The notes: a model not told the origin generated them from the sequence alone. Shown: positions 1 to 6,395, counted from the first letter of the stretch. The stretch: DNA of 7,006 nt from Oscillospiraceae bacterium (GCA_031271325.1 JAISVY010000159.1:1-7006), one strand, 5' to 3'. A program made the numbers and translations.

Positions 1-27
1 CGCGGTCGGGTTGAAACCCGACCCTAC
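1..27. repeat. Short palindromic intergenic repeat (REP-like), possibly cut by the window edge
   Basis: Positions 4-12 pair perfectly with 15-23 (GGTCGGGTT against AACCCGACC), giving an 8-9 bp GC-rich hairpin with a tiny loop. CCCTAC follows at 22-27. Read on the minus strand it begins GTAGGGTCGGG, the same GTAGGG opening as the two repeat units near the right end, but in opposite orientation. It is probably one copy of a dispersed short palindromic repeat; that it is dispersed is inferred, since only this copy is visible. No T-run follows, so it does not look like an intrinsic terminator on the plus strand. Confidence 0.55.
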
Positions 28-57
28 TTGACAAAACGGTGCCGGCAACACTATAAT
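28..57 (+). promoter_or_regulatory. Full-consensus sigma-70/sigma-A type promoter
   Basis: TTGACA at 28-33 and TATAAT at 52-57 are both exact consensus hexamers separated by 18 nt. Transcription would start around 63-65 and run rightward through the structured element at 91-208, possibly on into the ABC operon at 309. No convincing coding sequence starts immediately downstream, so the product is either a non-coding RNA or a long operon leader of about 245 nt. The match is striking but activity is inferred. Confidence 0.7.
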
Positions 58-68
58 AAGGATTGCCG
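43..68. promoter_or_regulatory. Inverted repeat straddling the -10 box (possible operator)
   Basis: CGGCAA at 43-48 and TTGCCG at 63-68 are perfect inverted arms separated by 14 nt. The intervening segment contains the TATAAT box at 52-57, almost at its centre, and the right arm covers the expected transcription start. A dimeric repressor site would look like this. A 6-bp inverted repeat can also occur by chance, so this is only a candidate, and no cognate regulator is in the window. Confidence 0.3.
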
Positions 69-90
69 AACAATGCGGCTATTACGCTTC

Positions 91-208
91 ACAACTCTTT
101 TCGACCGGCAAATTCAGAATTTTTCGCTTTGATTTCTGCGAAACAAAGCTCCATAATTTTGAATTTGACAACTCGCGCCTTCGGCGCTTCGGGTCGAAAA
201 GGAGTTGT
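91..208. repeat. Long imperfect palindrome, three-way-junction fold (structured RNA or MITE-like element)
   Basis: The outer arms 91-106 and 192-208 pair over 16 bp with a single bulged G at 201. Inside, 109-121 pairs with 155-167 (12-13 bp including one G-U). At its tip 126-131 pairs with 144-149 and 133-136 with 140-143, around a UGC loop with a bulged A at 132. A separate side hairpin, GCGCC-TTC-GGCGC, sits at 175-187. The result is a closed outer stem with two inner arms. The segment ACAACTC occurs twice (91-97 and 168-174), and either copy can pair with GAGTTGT at 202-208. Open frames across it are short, lack a ribosome binding site and exist on both strands, as expected of a palindrome. 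It matches no riboswitch or known RNA family that I recognise. It may be a transcribed RNA from the promoter at 28-57, or a non-autonomous palindromic repeat. Confidence 0.6.
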
Positions 209-220
209 TCAGCAGCTCCT
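200..220 (+). other. Alternative hairpin competing with the outer stem of the palindrome
   Basis: AGGAGTTG at 200-207 can pair with CAGCTCCT at 213-220 (8 bp including one G-U) around the 5-nt loop TTCAG. Its left arm is the same segment that forms the 3' side of the outer stem at 192-208, so the two folds exclude each other. A run of six T residues (237-242) lies 16 nt downstream. That is too far for a textbook intrinsic terminator, but the arrangement resembles an attenuator with alternative folds. The pairing is visible; any regulatory role is inference. Confidence 0.35.
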
Positions 221-263
221 ATTAATATGTTCACAGTTTTTTCAACCATTTCCAGAGCAAACA

Positions 264-272
264 TGATACAAT
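264..272 (+). promoter_or_regulatory. Candidate extended -10 promoter for the ABC operon
   Basis: TGATACAAT gives an extended -10 (TG, one base, then TACAAT at 267-272, five of six consensus bases). Start of transcription would be near 279, leaving a ~30-nt leader that contains the GAGGGG ribosome binding site (297-302) before ATG 309. No good -35 hexamer lies 16-18 nt upstream (AACCAT-like sequence at 244-249), which extended -10 promoters can tolerate. It would act independently of the consensus promoter at 28-57. Confidence 0.4.
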
Positions 273-308
273 CGCCGGAACGCAACCAACCACAGAGAGG
301 GGTTTCGC

Positions 309-1295
309 ATGATAGACGTAAAAGGGCTGACCAAACACTACGGAAAGAACCGGGGTATCGACGACATCACCTTCTCCATCCCGGAAGGGCAGATCGTGGG
401 ATTTCTGGGTCCCAACGGCGCGGGCAAGACCACCACGATGAACATCATCACCGGTTACCTGTCCGCCGACGCGGGCACCGTCACCATCGCGGGCAACGAC
501 ATTCTGGAAAAACCGCTGGAGGCGAAGCGCCATATCGGGTATCTGCCCGAACAGCCGCCGCTCTACCTTGGCATGACGGTTGAGGAATACTTAGATTTTG
601 TCTACGAGCTGAAAGGGGTGCGTTCGCCAAGCCAGCGGGAGCACATCGGCACCGTCTGCGACATGGCCGGACTGCGGGATGTATACGGGCGCGTAATCGG
701 ACATCTGTCAAAAGGATACAAACAGCGGGTCGGGCTGGCGCAGGCGATGATCGGCGACCCGGACGTTCTGATATTGGACGAGCCTACCGTCGGGCTGGAT
801 CCGCGGCAAATCGTCGAAATCCGCAACGTCATCAAGAAGATGGGCAAGAGCCGCACGATCATCCTCTCCACCCATATCCTGCCGGAGGTTTCGGCGGTCT
901 GCGAACGCGTACTCGTAATCTCGCAGGGCGTGATCGTGGCCGACGACAAGCCGGAGAACCTTGCCGGTTCGGTCGGCGGCGAACGCACGCTGCTGGTGCG
1001 CGTCGCGGGACCAAAAAGCAATGTGCTCTCGCTGCTGCGCGGTCAGGACGGCGTGCAGAGCGTGGACGAGATCGGCGAGATGGAATCGGGCAGCCACGAT
1101 TTTATCCTGGAATGCCAGCCCAATATCGATATTCGCAAACCAATGTTCATGGCGCTGGCGAAAGCGGGGTATCCCCTGCTGATGCTGCGCCCGCAAAACG
1201 CCTCGCTGGAGGACATCTTCCTCCGGCTGACCGAAGAGGGCAAACAGCCGGGTAAAAGCGGCAAACAGTCCGCCGGAGAGGGGGAAGGCGCGTAA
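309..1295 (+). CDS. ABC transporter ATP-binding protein (GldA-like)
   Basis: This is the 328-residue cytoplasmic ATPase that should power the membrane complex encoded by the next three genes. The nucleotide-binding domain spans about residues 1-220: Walker A GPNGAGKTT (34-42), Q-loop glutamine in YLPEQPP (Q82), signature LSKGYKQR (133-140), Walker B VLILDEPT (153-160) with catalytic E158, D-loop GLDP (162-165) and switch histidine H189 in LSTHIL. All key residues are intact, so it should be active. The C-terminal extension (about 225-310) ends in ASLEDIFLRLT, a motif typical of ATPases of the DrrA/GldA type paired with ABC-2 permeases. The tail is Gly/Lys/Glu-rich. ATG 309 is supported by GAGGGG six bases upstream and by the protein beginning directly at the domain. 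It is first gene of the operon; its TAA overlaps the next ATG by one base (TAATG). The family is certain. The GldA assignment comes mainly from the GldF/GldG-like neighbours, and the substrate is unknown. Confidence 0.93.
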   Translation: MIDVKGLTKHYGKNRGIDDITFSIPEGQIVGFLGPNGAGKTTTMNIITGYLSADAGTVTIAGNDILEKPLEAKRHIGYLPEQPPLYLGMTVEEYLDFVYELKGVRSPSQREHIGTVCDMAGLRDVYGRVIGHLSKGYKQRVGLAQAMIGDPDVLILDEPTVGLDPRQIVEIRNVIKKMGKSRTIILSTHILPEVSAVCERVLVISQGVIVADDKPENLAGSVGGERTLLVRVAGPKSNVLSLLRGQDGVQSVDEIGEMESGSHDFILECQPNIDIRKPMFMALAKAGYPLLMLRPQNASLEDIFLRLTEEGKQPGKSGKQSAGEGEGA

Positions 1296-2014
1296 TGCTC
1301 GCGATTTTTAAGAGGGATTTTAAGGCGTACTTCACGTCGCCGATCGGGTTTTTGTATCTCGGTTCGTATATCCTTGTCTTGAACCTGTATTTTTATCTGG
1401 CCAACTTGAATGCCGCCTACCCGACAAATTCGCTGGGCAGCGTTTTCAGCTTCATGCTGCTGGTGATGATGTTCCTGACGCCGATCCTCACAATGCGCGT
1501 CTTCTCGGACGAATACCGGCAGAAAACCGATCAGCTGATGCTTACCTCGCCGGTCAAGCTGTCCGGCATCGTGATCGGGAAATTCCTGTCCTCACTCGCG
1601 ATGTTCCTCTGTCTGCTGGTGCTGACGCTGCTGTGGCCGGCCACGATCGCAATCGTCGGGCAGAACAATATGGCGGAGGTGCTCGGCAACTATCTGGGTA
1701 TGATCTGCATCGGCGCGGCGTATATCTCGATGGGCGTTTTCATCTCTTCGCTCACTGAGAACCAGGTGATCGCCGCAGTCGGTTCGCTCGGGCTGTTTGT
1801 AGGGTTGTATCTGCTGGAGCTTCTGACGGTGAGCCTCTCAACGACCCTGCCGGGTTGGGCGCTGGCCGCCCTGCGCTTCGTCTCGATTTTCGGCCGGTAC
1901 AGCGACATTTCAGCCGGACTGCTCGCGCTGGACGATTTTGTGTATTTCCTGAGCATCAGCGCGGTGTTCCTCTTCCTGACCGTGCGCGTTCTTGAGAAGA
2001 GGAGGTGGTCGTAA
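1295..2014 (+). CDS. ABC-2 type transporter permease (GldF-like)
   Basis: A 239-residue integral membrane protein with about six hydrophobic segments, near residues 17-37, 50-68, 97-122, 133-153, 157-179 and 214-232. Between the second and third segments it carries the cytoplasmic stretch FSDEYRQKTDQLMLTSPVK (70-88), a signature of GldF-type ABC-2 permeases that likely contacts the ATPase. A short basic N-terminus (MLAIFKRDFK) and a basic C-terminus (EKRRWS) place both ends in the cytoplasm. It is translationally coupled to the ATPase by the TAATG overlap, with a purine-rich GGAGAGGGGG-like site just upstream of its ATG inside the ATPase gene. In gliding Bacteroidetes GldF works with GldA and GldG. 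Here, in an apparent Firmicute, it must serve some other envelope transport or assembly function, which the sequence does not reveal. Confidence 0.88.
   Translation: MLAIFKRDFKAYFTSPIGFLYLGSYILVLNLYFYLANLNAAYPTNSLGSVFSFMLLVMMFLTPILTMRVFSDEYRQKTDQLMLTSPVKLSGIVIGKFLSSLAMFLCLLVLTLLWPATIAIVGQNNMAEVLGNYLGMICIGAAYISMGVFISSLTENQVIAAVGSLGLFVGLYLLELLTVSLSTTLPGWALAALRFVSIFGRYSDISAGLLALDDFVYFLSISAVFLFLTVRVLEKRRWS
2000..2005 (+). promoter_or_regulatory. Ribosome binding site that fixes the start of the GldG-like gene
   Basis: A perfect AGGAGG sits eight bases upstream of ATG 2014. The more upstream in-frame GTG at 2005 overlaps this site itself and so cannot be the start used with it. The ATG at 2014 also shares its A with the stop of the permease gene (TAATG), repeating the coupling seen at the previous junction. 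Confidence 0.8.
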
Positions 2015-3441
2015 TGAAGAGGAAACTGAAATACGGCGGCTTCTCGCTGCTTGTGACCGCTATCTTCTTAACCGGGGTTGTTTTGCTCAATGTGTTCGCC
2101 GGACTGCTGACGTCACGCTTCTTCCTCAAAGCCGACCTGACCCCGGAGGGACTTTATTCTATTACGCCCGAAGCGGAAGAAACGCTGCGAAACATCCGGG
2201 AAGACATTGAGGTCGTCGTGCTGTCGACGCAGGGGGAGATTTCGCAAATTTCCAACCTCATGCAGCAGTATTCCGCCGTTTCCGGCGGTCGCATCAGCTA
2301 CCGCTATCTCGATCCCAACCTCAACCCGGCGCTGGCGGAGGACTACCCGGGAATCACCGAGTTCAGCAACCTAGACATCATCGTCTCGTCGGGACGGCGT
2401 TCCAAATCGTTCAACGTGAGCGACATGTCTACGCAGACATACGATGAGAACATGCAGCAGGTAGACGCGTTCAACGCCGACCAGCTGATGGTTTCGGCGC
2501 TGCAGTACGTCTTAAACGAACAGGTCGCGAAAGCGGTATTCGTCGGGGGGCACGAGGAGGCGGACGACGCCTCGCTGCGCACCCTGCTGACACGGTACGG
2601 CTATGAAAACGCGGATGTGAACCTTGGGACGGAGGAGATCCCGGAAGACACCACCCTCTTGATCATCAACGCCCCCCTGCGCGATTTTATGGAAAACGAA
2701 ATCGAGAAGCTGGACGTCTATATGAGCGGCGGCGGCAACGCGATTGTCGCCTACGCCTATAACGCGCAAGGGCTGAGCGCGTTCGACGGGTATCTCCGCG
2801 AATGGGGCGTCGAAGTGGATAACAAGCTGGTGCTGGACTACACAAACCACTACGGCTATCCGTTTTTCCTGCGCGCCCTGGCCGCCGGAAACGACAAAAC
2901 GCCGCCGTCGATGGCTATGTTTGCCGAAGCCGGATACTATTCCGGGATGATGTACGGCCGCCCGTTCCGGCAGGTCTGGCCGACCGGGGAGCAGGGACAG
3001 CGCGCGTACAGCCCGATCTTCACGAGCTATCCCACCTCTTACGCAAAAGACAACACAGAGCAGATGGATGATCTGGAGCAAGCGGAGGGCGACGAAGCCG
3101 GACCTTTCACGGTGGGTTCTGTTACGCGGCAGAGCCAGTATGACGCCGATTCCGACTTATACTACTCCTACATGGTCGTCCTGAACGCCGGGCTGATCGA
3201 AAGCAGTATTTTGGCGGAACAGACGATGTTCTATAATGCCGGTTTAACGGCCGCGCTCGCCATCGACCTGAATCCCTACAGCGGCGAGGATATTTATATC
3301 CCCGCGAAAGCCATAGACAATAGGCTTCTGGAAATTACGCCGTCGCAGACGACCGTTGTGATGGTGCTGCTCATCATTGTAACGCCCCTGTTGATTCTGG
3401 GTATCGGCATCCTGACGTGGCGGCGGAGGAAGAATCTGTGA
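2014..3441 (+). CDS. GldG-like ABC transporter auxiliary protein
   Basis: A 475-residue protein anchored at both ends: a hydrophobic segment at about 11-33 after a basic MKRKLKYGG start, and another at about 446-468 followed by the basic tail WRRRKNL. The ~400 residues between should lie outside the membrane. The opening after the first anchor, DLTPEGLYSITPEAEETL (41-58), is the hallmark of the GldG family. Other family-like stretches are FNADQLMVSALQYVL (153-167), FVGGHEE (176-182) and the YMSGGGN turn (236-242), the GATase-like fold region of GldG/IFT52-type domains. An acidic patch lies at 352-362. The start is ATG 2014. The gene is third in the operon and ends by overlapping the next gene by four bases. 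In Bacteroidetes GldG pairs with GldF; the Firmicute homologues are functionally uncharacterised, with no catalytic role demonstrated that I know of. Confidence 0.88.
   Translation: MKRKLKYGGFSLLVTAIFLTGVVLLNVFAGLLTSRFFLKADLTPEGLYSITPEAEETLRNIREDIEVVVLSTQGEISQISNLMQQYSAVSGGRISYRYLDPNLNPALAEDYPGITEFSNLDIIVSSGRRSKSFNVSDMSTQTYDENMQQVDAFNADQLMVSALQYVLNEQVAKAVFVGGHEEADDASLRTLLTRYGYENADVNLGTEEIPEDTTLLIINAPLRDFMENEIEKLDVYMSGGGNAIVAYAYNAQGLSAFDGYLREWGVEVDNKLVLDYTNHYGYPFFLRALAAGNDKTPPSMAMFAEAGYYSGMMYGRPFRQVWPTGEQGQRAYSPIFTSYPTSYAKDNTEQMDDLEQAEGDEAGPFTVGSVTRQSQYDADSDLYYSYMVVLNAGLIESSILAEQTMFYNAGLTAALAIDLNPYSGEDIYIPAKAIDNRLLEITPSQTTVVMVLLIIVTPLLILGIGILTWRRRKNL
3425..3430 (+). promoter_or_regulatory. Ribosome binding site that fixes the start of the DUF4340 gene
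   Basis: GGAGGA lies inside the last codons of the GldG-like gene, seven bases before GTG 3438. That GTG overlaps the upstream stop as GTGA (3438-3441), a classic four-base coupling. The earlier in-frame GTG at 3417 would place the ribosome binding site inside the coding region and has no site of its own, so 3438 is preferred. Confidence 0.75.
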
Positions 3442-4904
3442 CGCGGGGCAGACGGACGGCACTGATCGGCGGTTCGGCGGCACTGTTCGTCCTCGCGGCC
3501 GGGATCACGGTGCTCGTACTCACCGGTACGCCGGAGGCGGCGGAGCCTTCGCCCTCCCCCTCACCCGCGCAGACGGTTTCGCTGATTGCCGAAGACGTAA
3601 ACGCGGTGAACGAAGTGGTGTTTACCCCGCAGGAGGGTGATTCGTTCCGCATTGTGAAGAAAGATACAGAATATACCCTTGAGCTGCCCGGAGCGCTGTT
3701 TCCGGGCGTCACATCCTCGCTCAGCGCATCGTTCCGCAACGCGGCCAACCTGACCGGCATCACGCTTGTGGCGGAAAACGCCGATGACGGGCAGCTCGCG
3801 CTGTTTGGGCTGACCCAACCGGCTATGCGGTGGGAGGTCAAACGTGCCGACGGCACGTCCGACCGTCTGATGCTCGGCGTGGAGTCCGCGACGGGCACGG
3901 GGCGTTACGCCCGCAGGGAAGACGAACGCGCCGTCTACCTGCTCACCAAGACGCAGTCGGACAACCTGATTAAGCAAGCGGAGGCGCATTACGACCTCTC
4001 GTTTGTACAAGGGGTTGAAGCCACCGAGGAAAGCCCGGCGTGGTCGCAGATCACCCGCTGCCTGCTCGAAAAGAACGACGGGGAAGTCATTGAAATCTTA
4101 AAGCGAACCGAAGAGGAGACGGCGGACTTGCCGCTTGGCTCATCGACCTACCATTTGGTGCAGCCGCGCGAAGGCGAATGCAACGAGTATAACGTAGAGG
4201 GAACCCTCATGACGCCCGCCATCGGTATTAAACCGGGCGAGATCGTCGAAACCGAGCCGGAAGACCTCTCCGCCTACGGGCTGGACAATCCGTCCAAGCT
4301 GACGCTGACAACTCTAGGGGACTGGAGCGGTACGCTGCTGATCGGCAATTTCGACAGCGAACGCGGCGGGCGGTATGTTATGATCGAGGGTATAAACTGT
4401 GTCCTGCTGGATACCGCCGGGACTTACGGCTTTTTGAACGCGACATACGCCAATTTCCGCACCGCGCAGATTTGGCTGTACGACATCAAAGAATCCGCCG
4501 GGGTAACCTTTGAATTGGAAGGCGTGACACGCGAGCTGACGTTTGAGCACCATGACGACGAAACCCTCAGGGGGTTCCTCGACGGCAAAGAGATGACCGG
4601 CGTCAGCGAAACCGGCGAAACGAACGCCCGCAGGCTCTATATGGCGGCGCTCCGGGTGATGCACAGCGGCGGTACCGACGCGGAGGTTCCGCCCGGCGAG
4701 CCGCAGTACCGCCTGACGATGCATTTCGTGGACGGGCGCCCGGACGAGACGATGGAACTGTATGCCGTCGAAGGCGAACGGCAATACCTGATCATCCTCA
4801 ACGGAGAAAACCTGGGGTTGTATGTCAACTGGACATCGCTGCGGGAAAACCTCTTGGACAAGTTTGCCCTTGTGGACGAAGGACAGGATATTCCGAGGTT
4901 GTAA
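3438..4904 (+). CDS. DUF4340 domain-containing membrane-anchored protein
   Basis: With the GTG 3438 start the protein has 488 residues. It opens with a short basic stretch (MTRGRR), one hydrophobic anchor (about 9-29) and then a Pro/Ser linker (EPSPSPSPAQ, 36-45). The remainder should be extracytoplasmic. No lipobox cysteine is present, so it is a signal-anchor protein rather than a lipoprotein. Two internally similar blocks are visible. One starts at LALFGLTQP (120-128), runs through a LMLGVES turn and GRYARRED, and ends at AVYLL. The second starts at LSAYGLDNP (277-285), runs through LLIGNFDSERGGRYVMIEG and ends at CVLLD. The (Y/F)GL-x-x-P plus GxxxxxxGRYV pattern is typical of DUF4340. It is last in the four-gene operon, and DUF4340 genes commonly follow GldG-like genes, so it is likely an accessory partner of that complex. 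Molecular function is unknown. Confidence 0.87.
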   Translation: MTRGRRTALIGGSAALFVLAAGITVLVLTGTPEAAEPSPSPSPAQTVSLIAEDVNAVNEVVFTPQEGDSFRIVKKDTEYTLELPGALFPGVTSSLSASFRNAANLTGITLVAENADDGQLALFGLTQPAMRWEVKRADGTSDRLMLGVESATGTGRYARREDERAVYLLTKTQSDNLIKQAEAHYDLSFVQGVEATEESPAWSQITRCLLEKNDGEVIEILKRTEEETADLPLGSSTYHLVQPREGECNEYNVEGTLMTPAIGIKPGEIVETEPEDLSAYGLDNPSKLTLTTLGDWSGTLLIGNFDSERGGRYVMIEGINCVLLDTAGTYGFLNATYANFRTAQIWLYDIKESAGVTFELEGVTRELTFEHHDDETLRGFLDGKEMTGVSETGETNARRLYMAALRVMHSGGTDAEVPPGEPQYRLTMHFVDGRPDETMELYAVEGERQYLIILNGENLGLYVNWTSLRENLLDKFALVDEGQDIPRL

Positions 4905-4972
4905 ACCAAGAAGCCTCTTCTATAGTCAAACAAATTTACGGAAGTGCAGAGTTTGGACTTTTTCTAATTCTC

Positions 4973-4993
4973 TTTCTTTTTCTGTAAAAGAGA
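4973..4993. other. AT-rich hairpin in the gap between the ABC operon and mnmE
   Basis: In the 117-nt gap 4905-5021, positions 4973-4980 can pair with 4986-4993 (8 bp including one G-U) around a 5-nt loop. A smaller AGAAG-CCT-CTTCT hairpin sits at 4909-4921, just past the DUF4340 stop. Neither is followed by a T-run, so neither is a convincing intrinsic terminator. A TAGAAT (4994-4999, five of six -10 bases) follows the hairpin and could promote mnmE, but no matching -35 is present at normal spacing. The gap is clearly more AT-rich than the flanking genes, as expected of a transcription boundary. Confidence 0.3.
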
Positions 4994-5008
4994 TAGAATA
5001 GCCGGAGC

Positions 5009-5014
5009 GGGAGG
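5009..5014 (+). promoter_or_regulatory. Ribosome binding site deciding the GTG start of mnmE
   Basis: GGGAGG lies seven bases upstream of GTG 5022. There is no ATG at the expected position, and the protein from this GTG begins THTIAALATPP, which aligns with the usual MnmE N-terminus (D/E-T-I-A-A-x-A-T-P). GTG is therefore the real start. Confidence 0.85.
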
Positions 5015-5021
5015 TTAGAGA

Positions 5022-6377
5022 GTGACACATACGATTGCAGCGCTCGCGACGCCGCCTCTGTCCGGCGCGATCGGCATCATCCGCGTCAGCGGTTCCCGCA
5101 CGCCCGAGCTGCTGAACGCGGTCTTTGCCGAGAATAAGCGTTTGCCTGCGGAGAGCTGGAAACCGCGCGTGATGATGATGGGCAAGGTGCTGGCCGACGG
5201 CGAAGCGCTTGACGCGGGAATGGCCGTGCGGATGGTCGCCCCGTATTCGTATACCGGGGAGGATATGGCCGAGCTGTTTATGCACGGCAGTATCCCCGCC
5301 CTTCGCGCCGTGCTGGAGGCTTTGTATAAAGCCGGAGCCGTTCCGGCGAAACCGGGCGAGTTTACCAAGCGCGCTTTTCTGCACGGAAAGCTGTCGCTTT
5401 CGCAGGCTGAGGCGGTCGCCGATCTGGTTTCGGCGGAAACGCGGGATGCCGCCCGCAACGCCGCCGGGCAGTTGGACGGCAAGGTCGAAAAAGTCTTCTC
5501 CGCCGCCTACGACGCCCTCTCGGGCCTGATCGCGCAATACTACGCGGCGGTGGACTATCCCGAAGAGGATATCGACGGAGGAACCCCCGCCGAGGCGCTG
5601 CAAGGCGTTCTGGATTCGCTGGAGGCGCTGCTGACGACGCTGGGCAAAGGGCTTCTGCTGCGGGAGGGGCTGCGCTGTTCGATTCTGGGCAAGCCCAACG
5701 TGGGCAAAAGCTCCCTGCTGAACGCGTTCGCCGGGTATGAACGCGCCATCGTCTCCCCGTACCCCGGCACGACGCGGGATACGCTGGAGGAAACGGTCTC
5801 GCTCGGCGGCGTAAAGCTGCGCCTGACCGACGGCGCGGGGATCCGCGACACCCGCGACACGATAGAGGAAGCCGGGGTCGCCCGCGCCCGCAGCGCCGCC
5901 GAAAGCGCGGAACTGCTGTTTGTGGTGCTGGACGGCTCGGAGGAACTGACCAAAGAAGACAGGGCGGCGCTCGATCTCGCGCGCGACCGCCAAAGCCTTG
6001 TGCTGATCAATAAAAGCGATCTGCCGCAGAGGATGGAGCGCGAACAGCTTGAAGCGGCGTTTTTACATGTCATCCCGGTATCCGCCAAGACCGGGGACGG
6101 GCTGGACAGTGTGGACAGCACCCTCCGCCGCCTGTTCGACGGCGGCGCGACGCTGTACGACGGCTCGGTACTGACCAACGAGCGCCAAGCCGGAGCCATC
6201 CGCCGCACGATGGATGCCGTGCGCAACGCGCTGTCGGGCTTGCGGGACGGCGTGACGCACGACGCCGTACTGGCCGAGCTGGAACGCGCCCTCGCTTCCA
6301 TCGGGGAACTGACCGGCCGGCGGGTACGGGAAGAGATCATCGACGAAATTTTCGCGCGCTTTTGCGTCGGGAAGTGA
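5022..6377 (+). CDS. mnmE: tRNA uridine-5-carboxymethylaminomethyl(34) synthesis GTPase MnmE
   Basis: MnmE (TrmE) acts with MnmG to modify U34 in the wobble position of certain tRNAs, using a formyl-folate derived carbon and GTP hydrolysis in the cytoplasm. The 451-residue length matches the family (454 in E. coli). The N-terminal folate-binding domain spans about 1-118 (TIAALATPPLSGAIGIIRVSG; the PYSYTGEDMAEL stretch; PGEFTKRAFLHGK). A helical domain follows, with the G domain inserted at about 215-375: G1 GKPNVGKSS (223-231), G2 GTTRDT (249-254), G3 DGAGIRDT (270-277), G4 NKSD (330-333) and G5 SAK (354-356). The glutamate equivalent to the catalytic E282 is present in IEEAG. The protein ends in FCVGK, the conserved C-x-G-K tail with its catalytic cysteine. 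One oddity is G3: the family usually reads DTAG, and here the Thr is Gly. No mnmG, rsmG, jag or yidC lies adjacent, unlike the common arrangement. Confidence 0.97.
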   Translation: MTHTIAALATPPLSGAIGIIRVSGSRTPELLNAVFAENKRLPAESWKPRVMMMGKVLADGEALDAGMAVRMVAPYSYTGEDMAELFMHGSIPALRAVLEALYKAGAVPAKPGEFTKRAFLHGKLSLSQAEAVADLVSAETRDAARNAAGQLDGKVEKVFSAAYDALSGLIAQYYAAVDYPEEDIDGGTPAEALQGVLDSLEALLTTLGKGLLLREGLRCSILGKPNVGKSSLLNAFAGYERAIVSPYPGTTRDTLEETVSLGGVKLRLTDGAGIRDTRDTIEEAGVARARSAAESAELLFVVLDGSEELTKEDRAALDLARDRQSLVLINKSDLPQRMEREQLEAAFLHVIPVSAKTGDGLDSVDSTLRRLFDGGATLYDGSVLTNERQAGAIRRTMDAVRNALSGLRDGVTHDAVLAELERALASIGELTGRRVREEIIDEIFARFCVGK

Positions 6378-6395
6378 GGAAACGGGGGACTTTCT

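Noticed and set aside
175..187. GCGCC-TTC-GGCGC hairpin as an intrinsic terminator
   Set aside because: It is followed by TTCGGGTCGAAAAGG and not a T-run, and it forms a side arm of the larger fold.
165..193. Second TTGACA at 165-170 as a promoter
   Set aside because: The position 17 nt downstream reads TTCGGG, nothing like a -10 box. The hexamer lies within the stem of the palindrome.
63..266. 67-codon frames on both strands across the leader
   Set aside because: They run through the palindrome 91-208, lack Shine-Dalgarno sites at proper spacing, and show no family motif. Open frames on both strands are expected from a palindrome.
2005..2013. GTG 2005 as start of the GldG-like gene
   Set aside because: It overlaps the AGGAGG ribosome binding site that serves ATG 2014, and ATG 2014 repeats the TAATG coupling of the upstream junction.
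4926..5993. 355-codon open frame on the minus strand
   Set aside because: It lies antisense to mnmE, whose protein is unmistakable end to end. The translation has no recognisable domain, is rich in Arg/Gly/Gln as expected of a GC-rich antisense shadow, and has no ribosome binding site evidence.
5555..6340. 261-codon Ser/Arg-rich open frame on the minus strand
   Set aside because: An antisense shadow of mnmE with low-complexity Ser/Arg composition and no motif.
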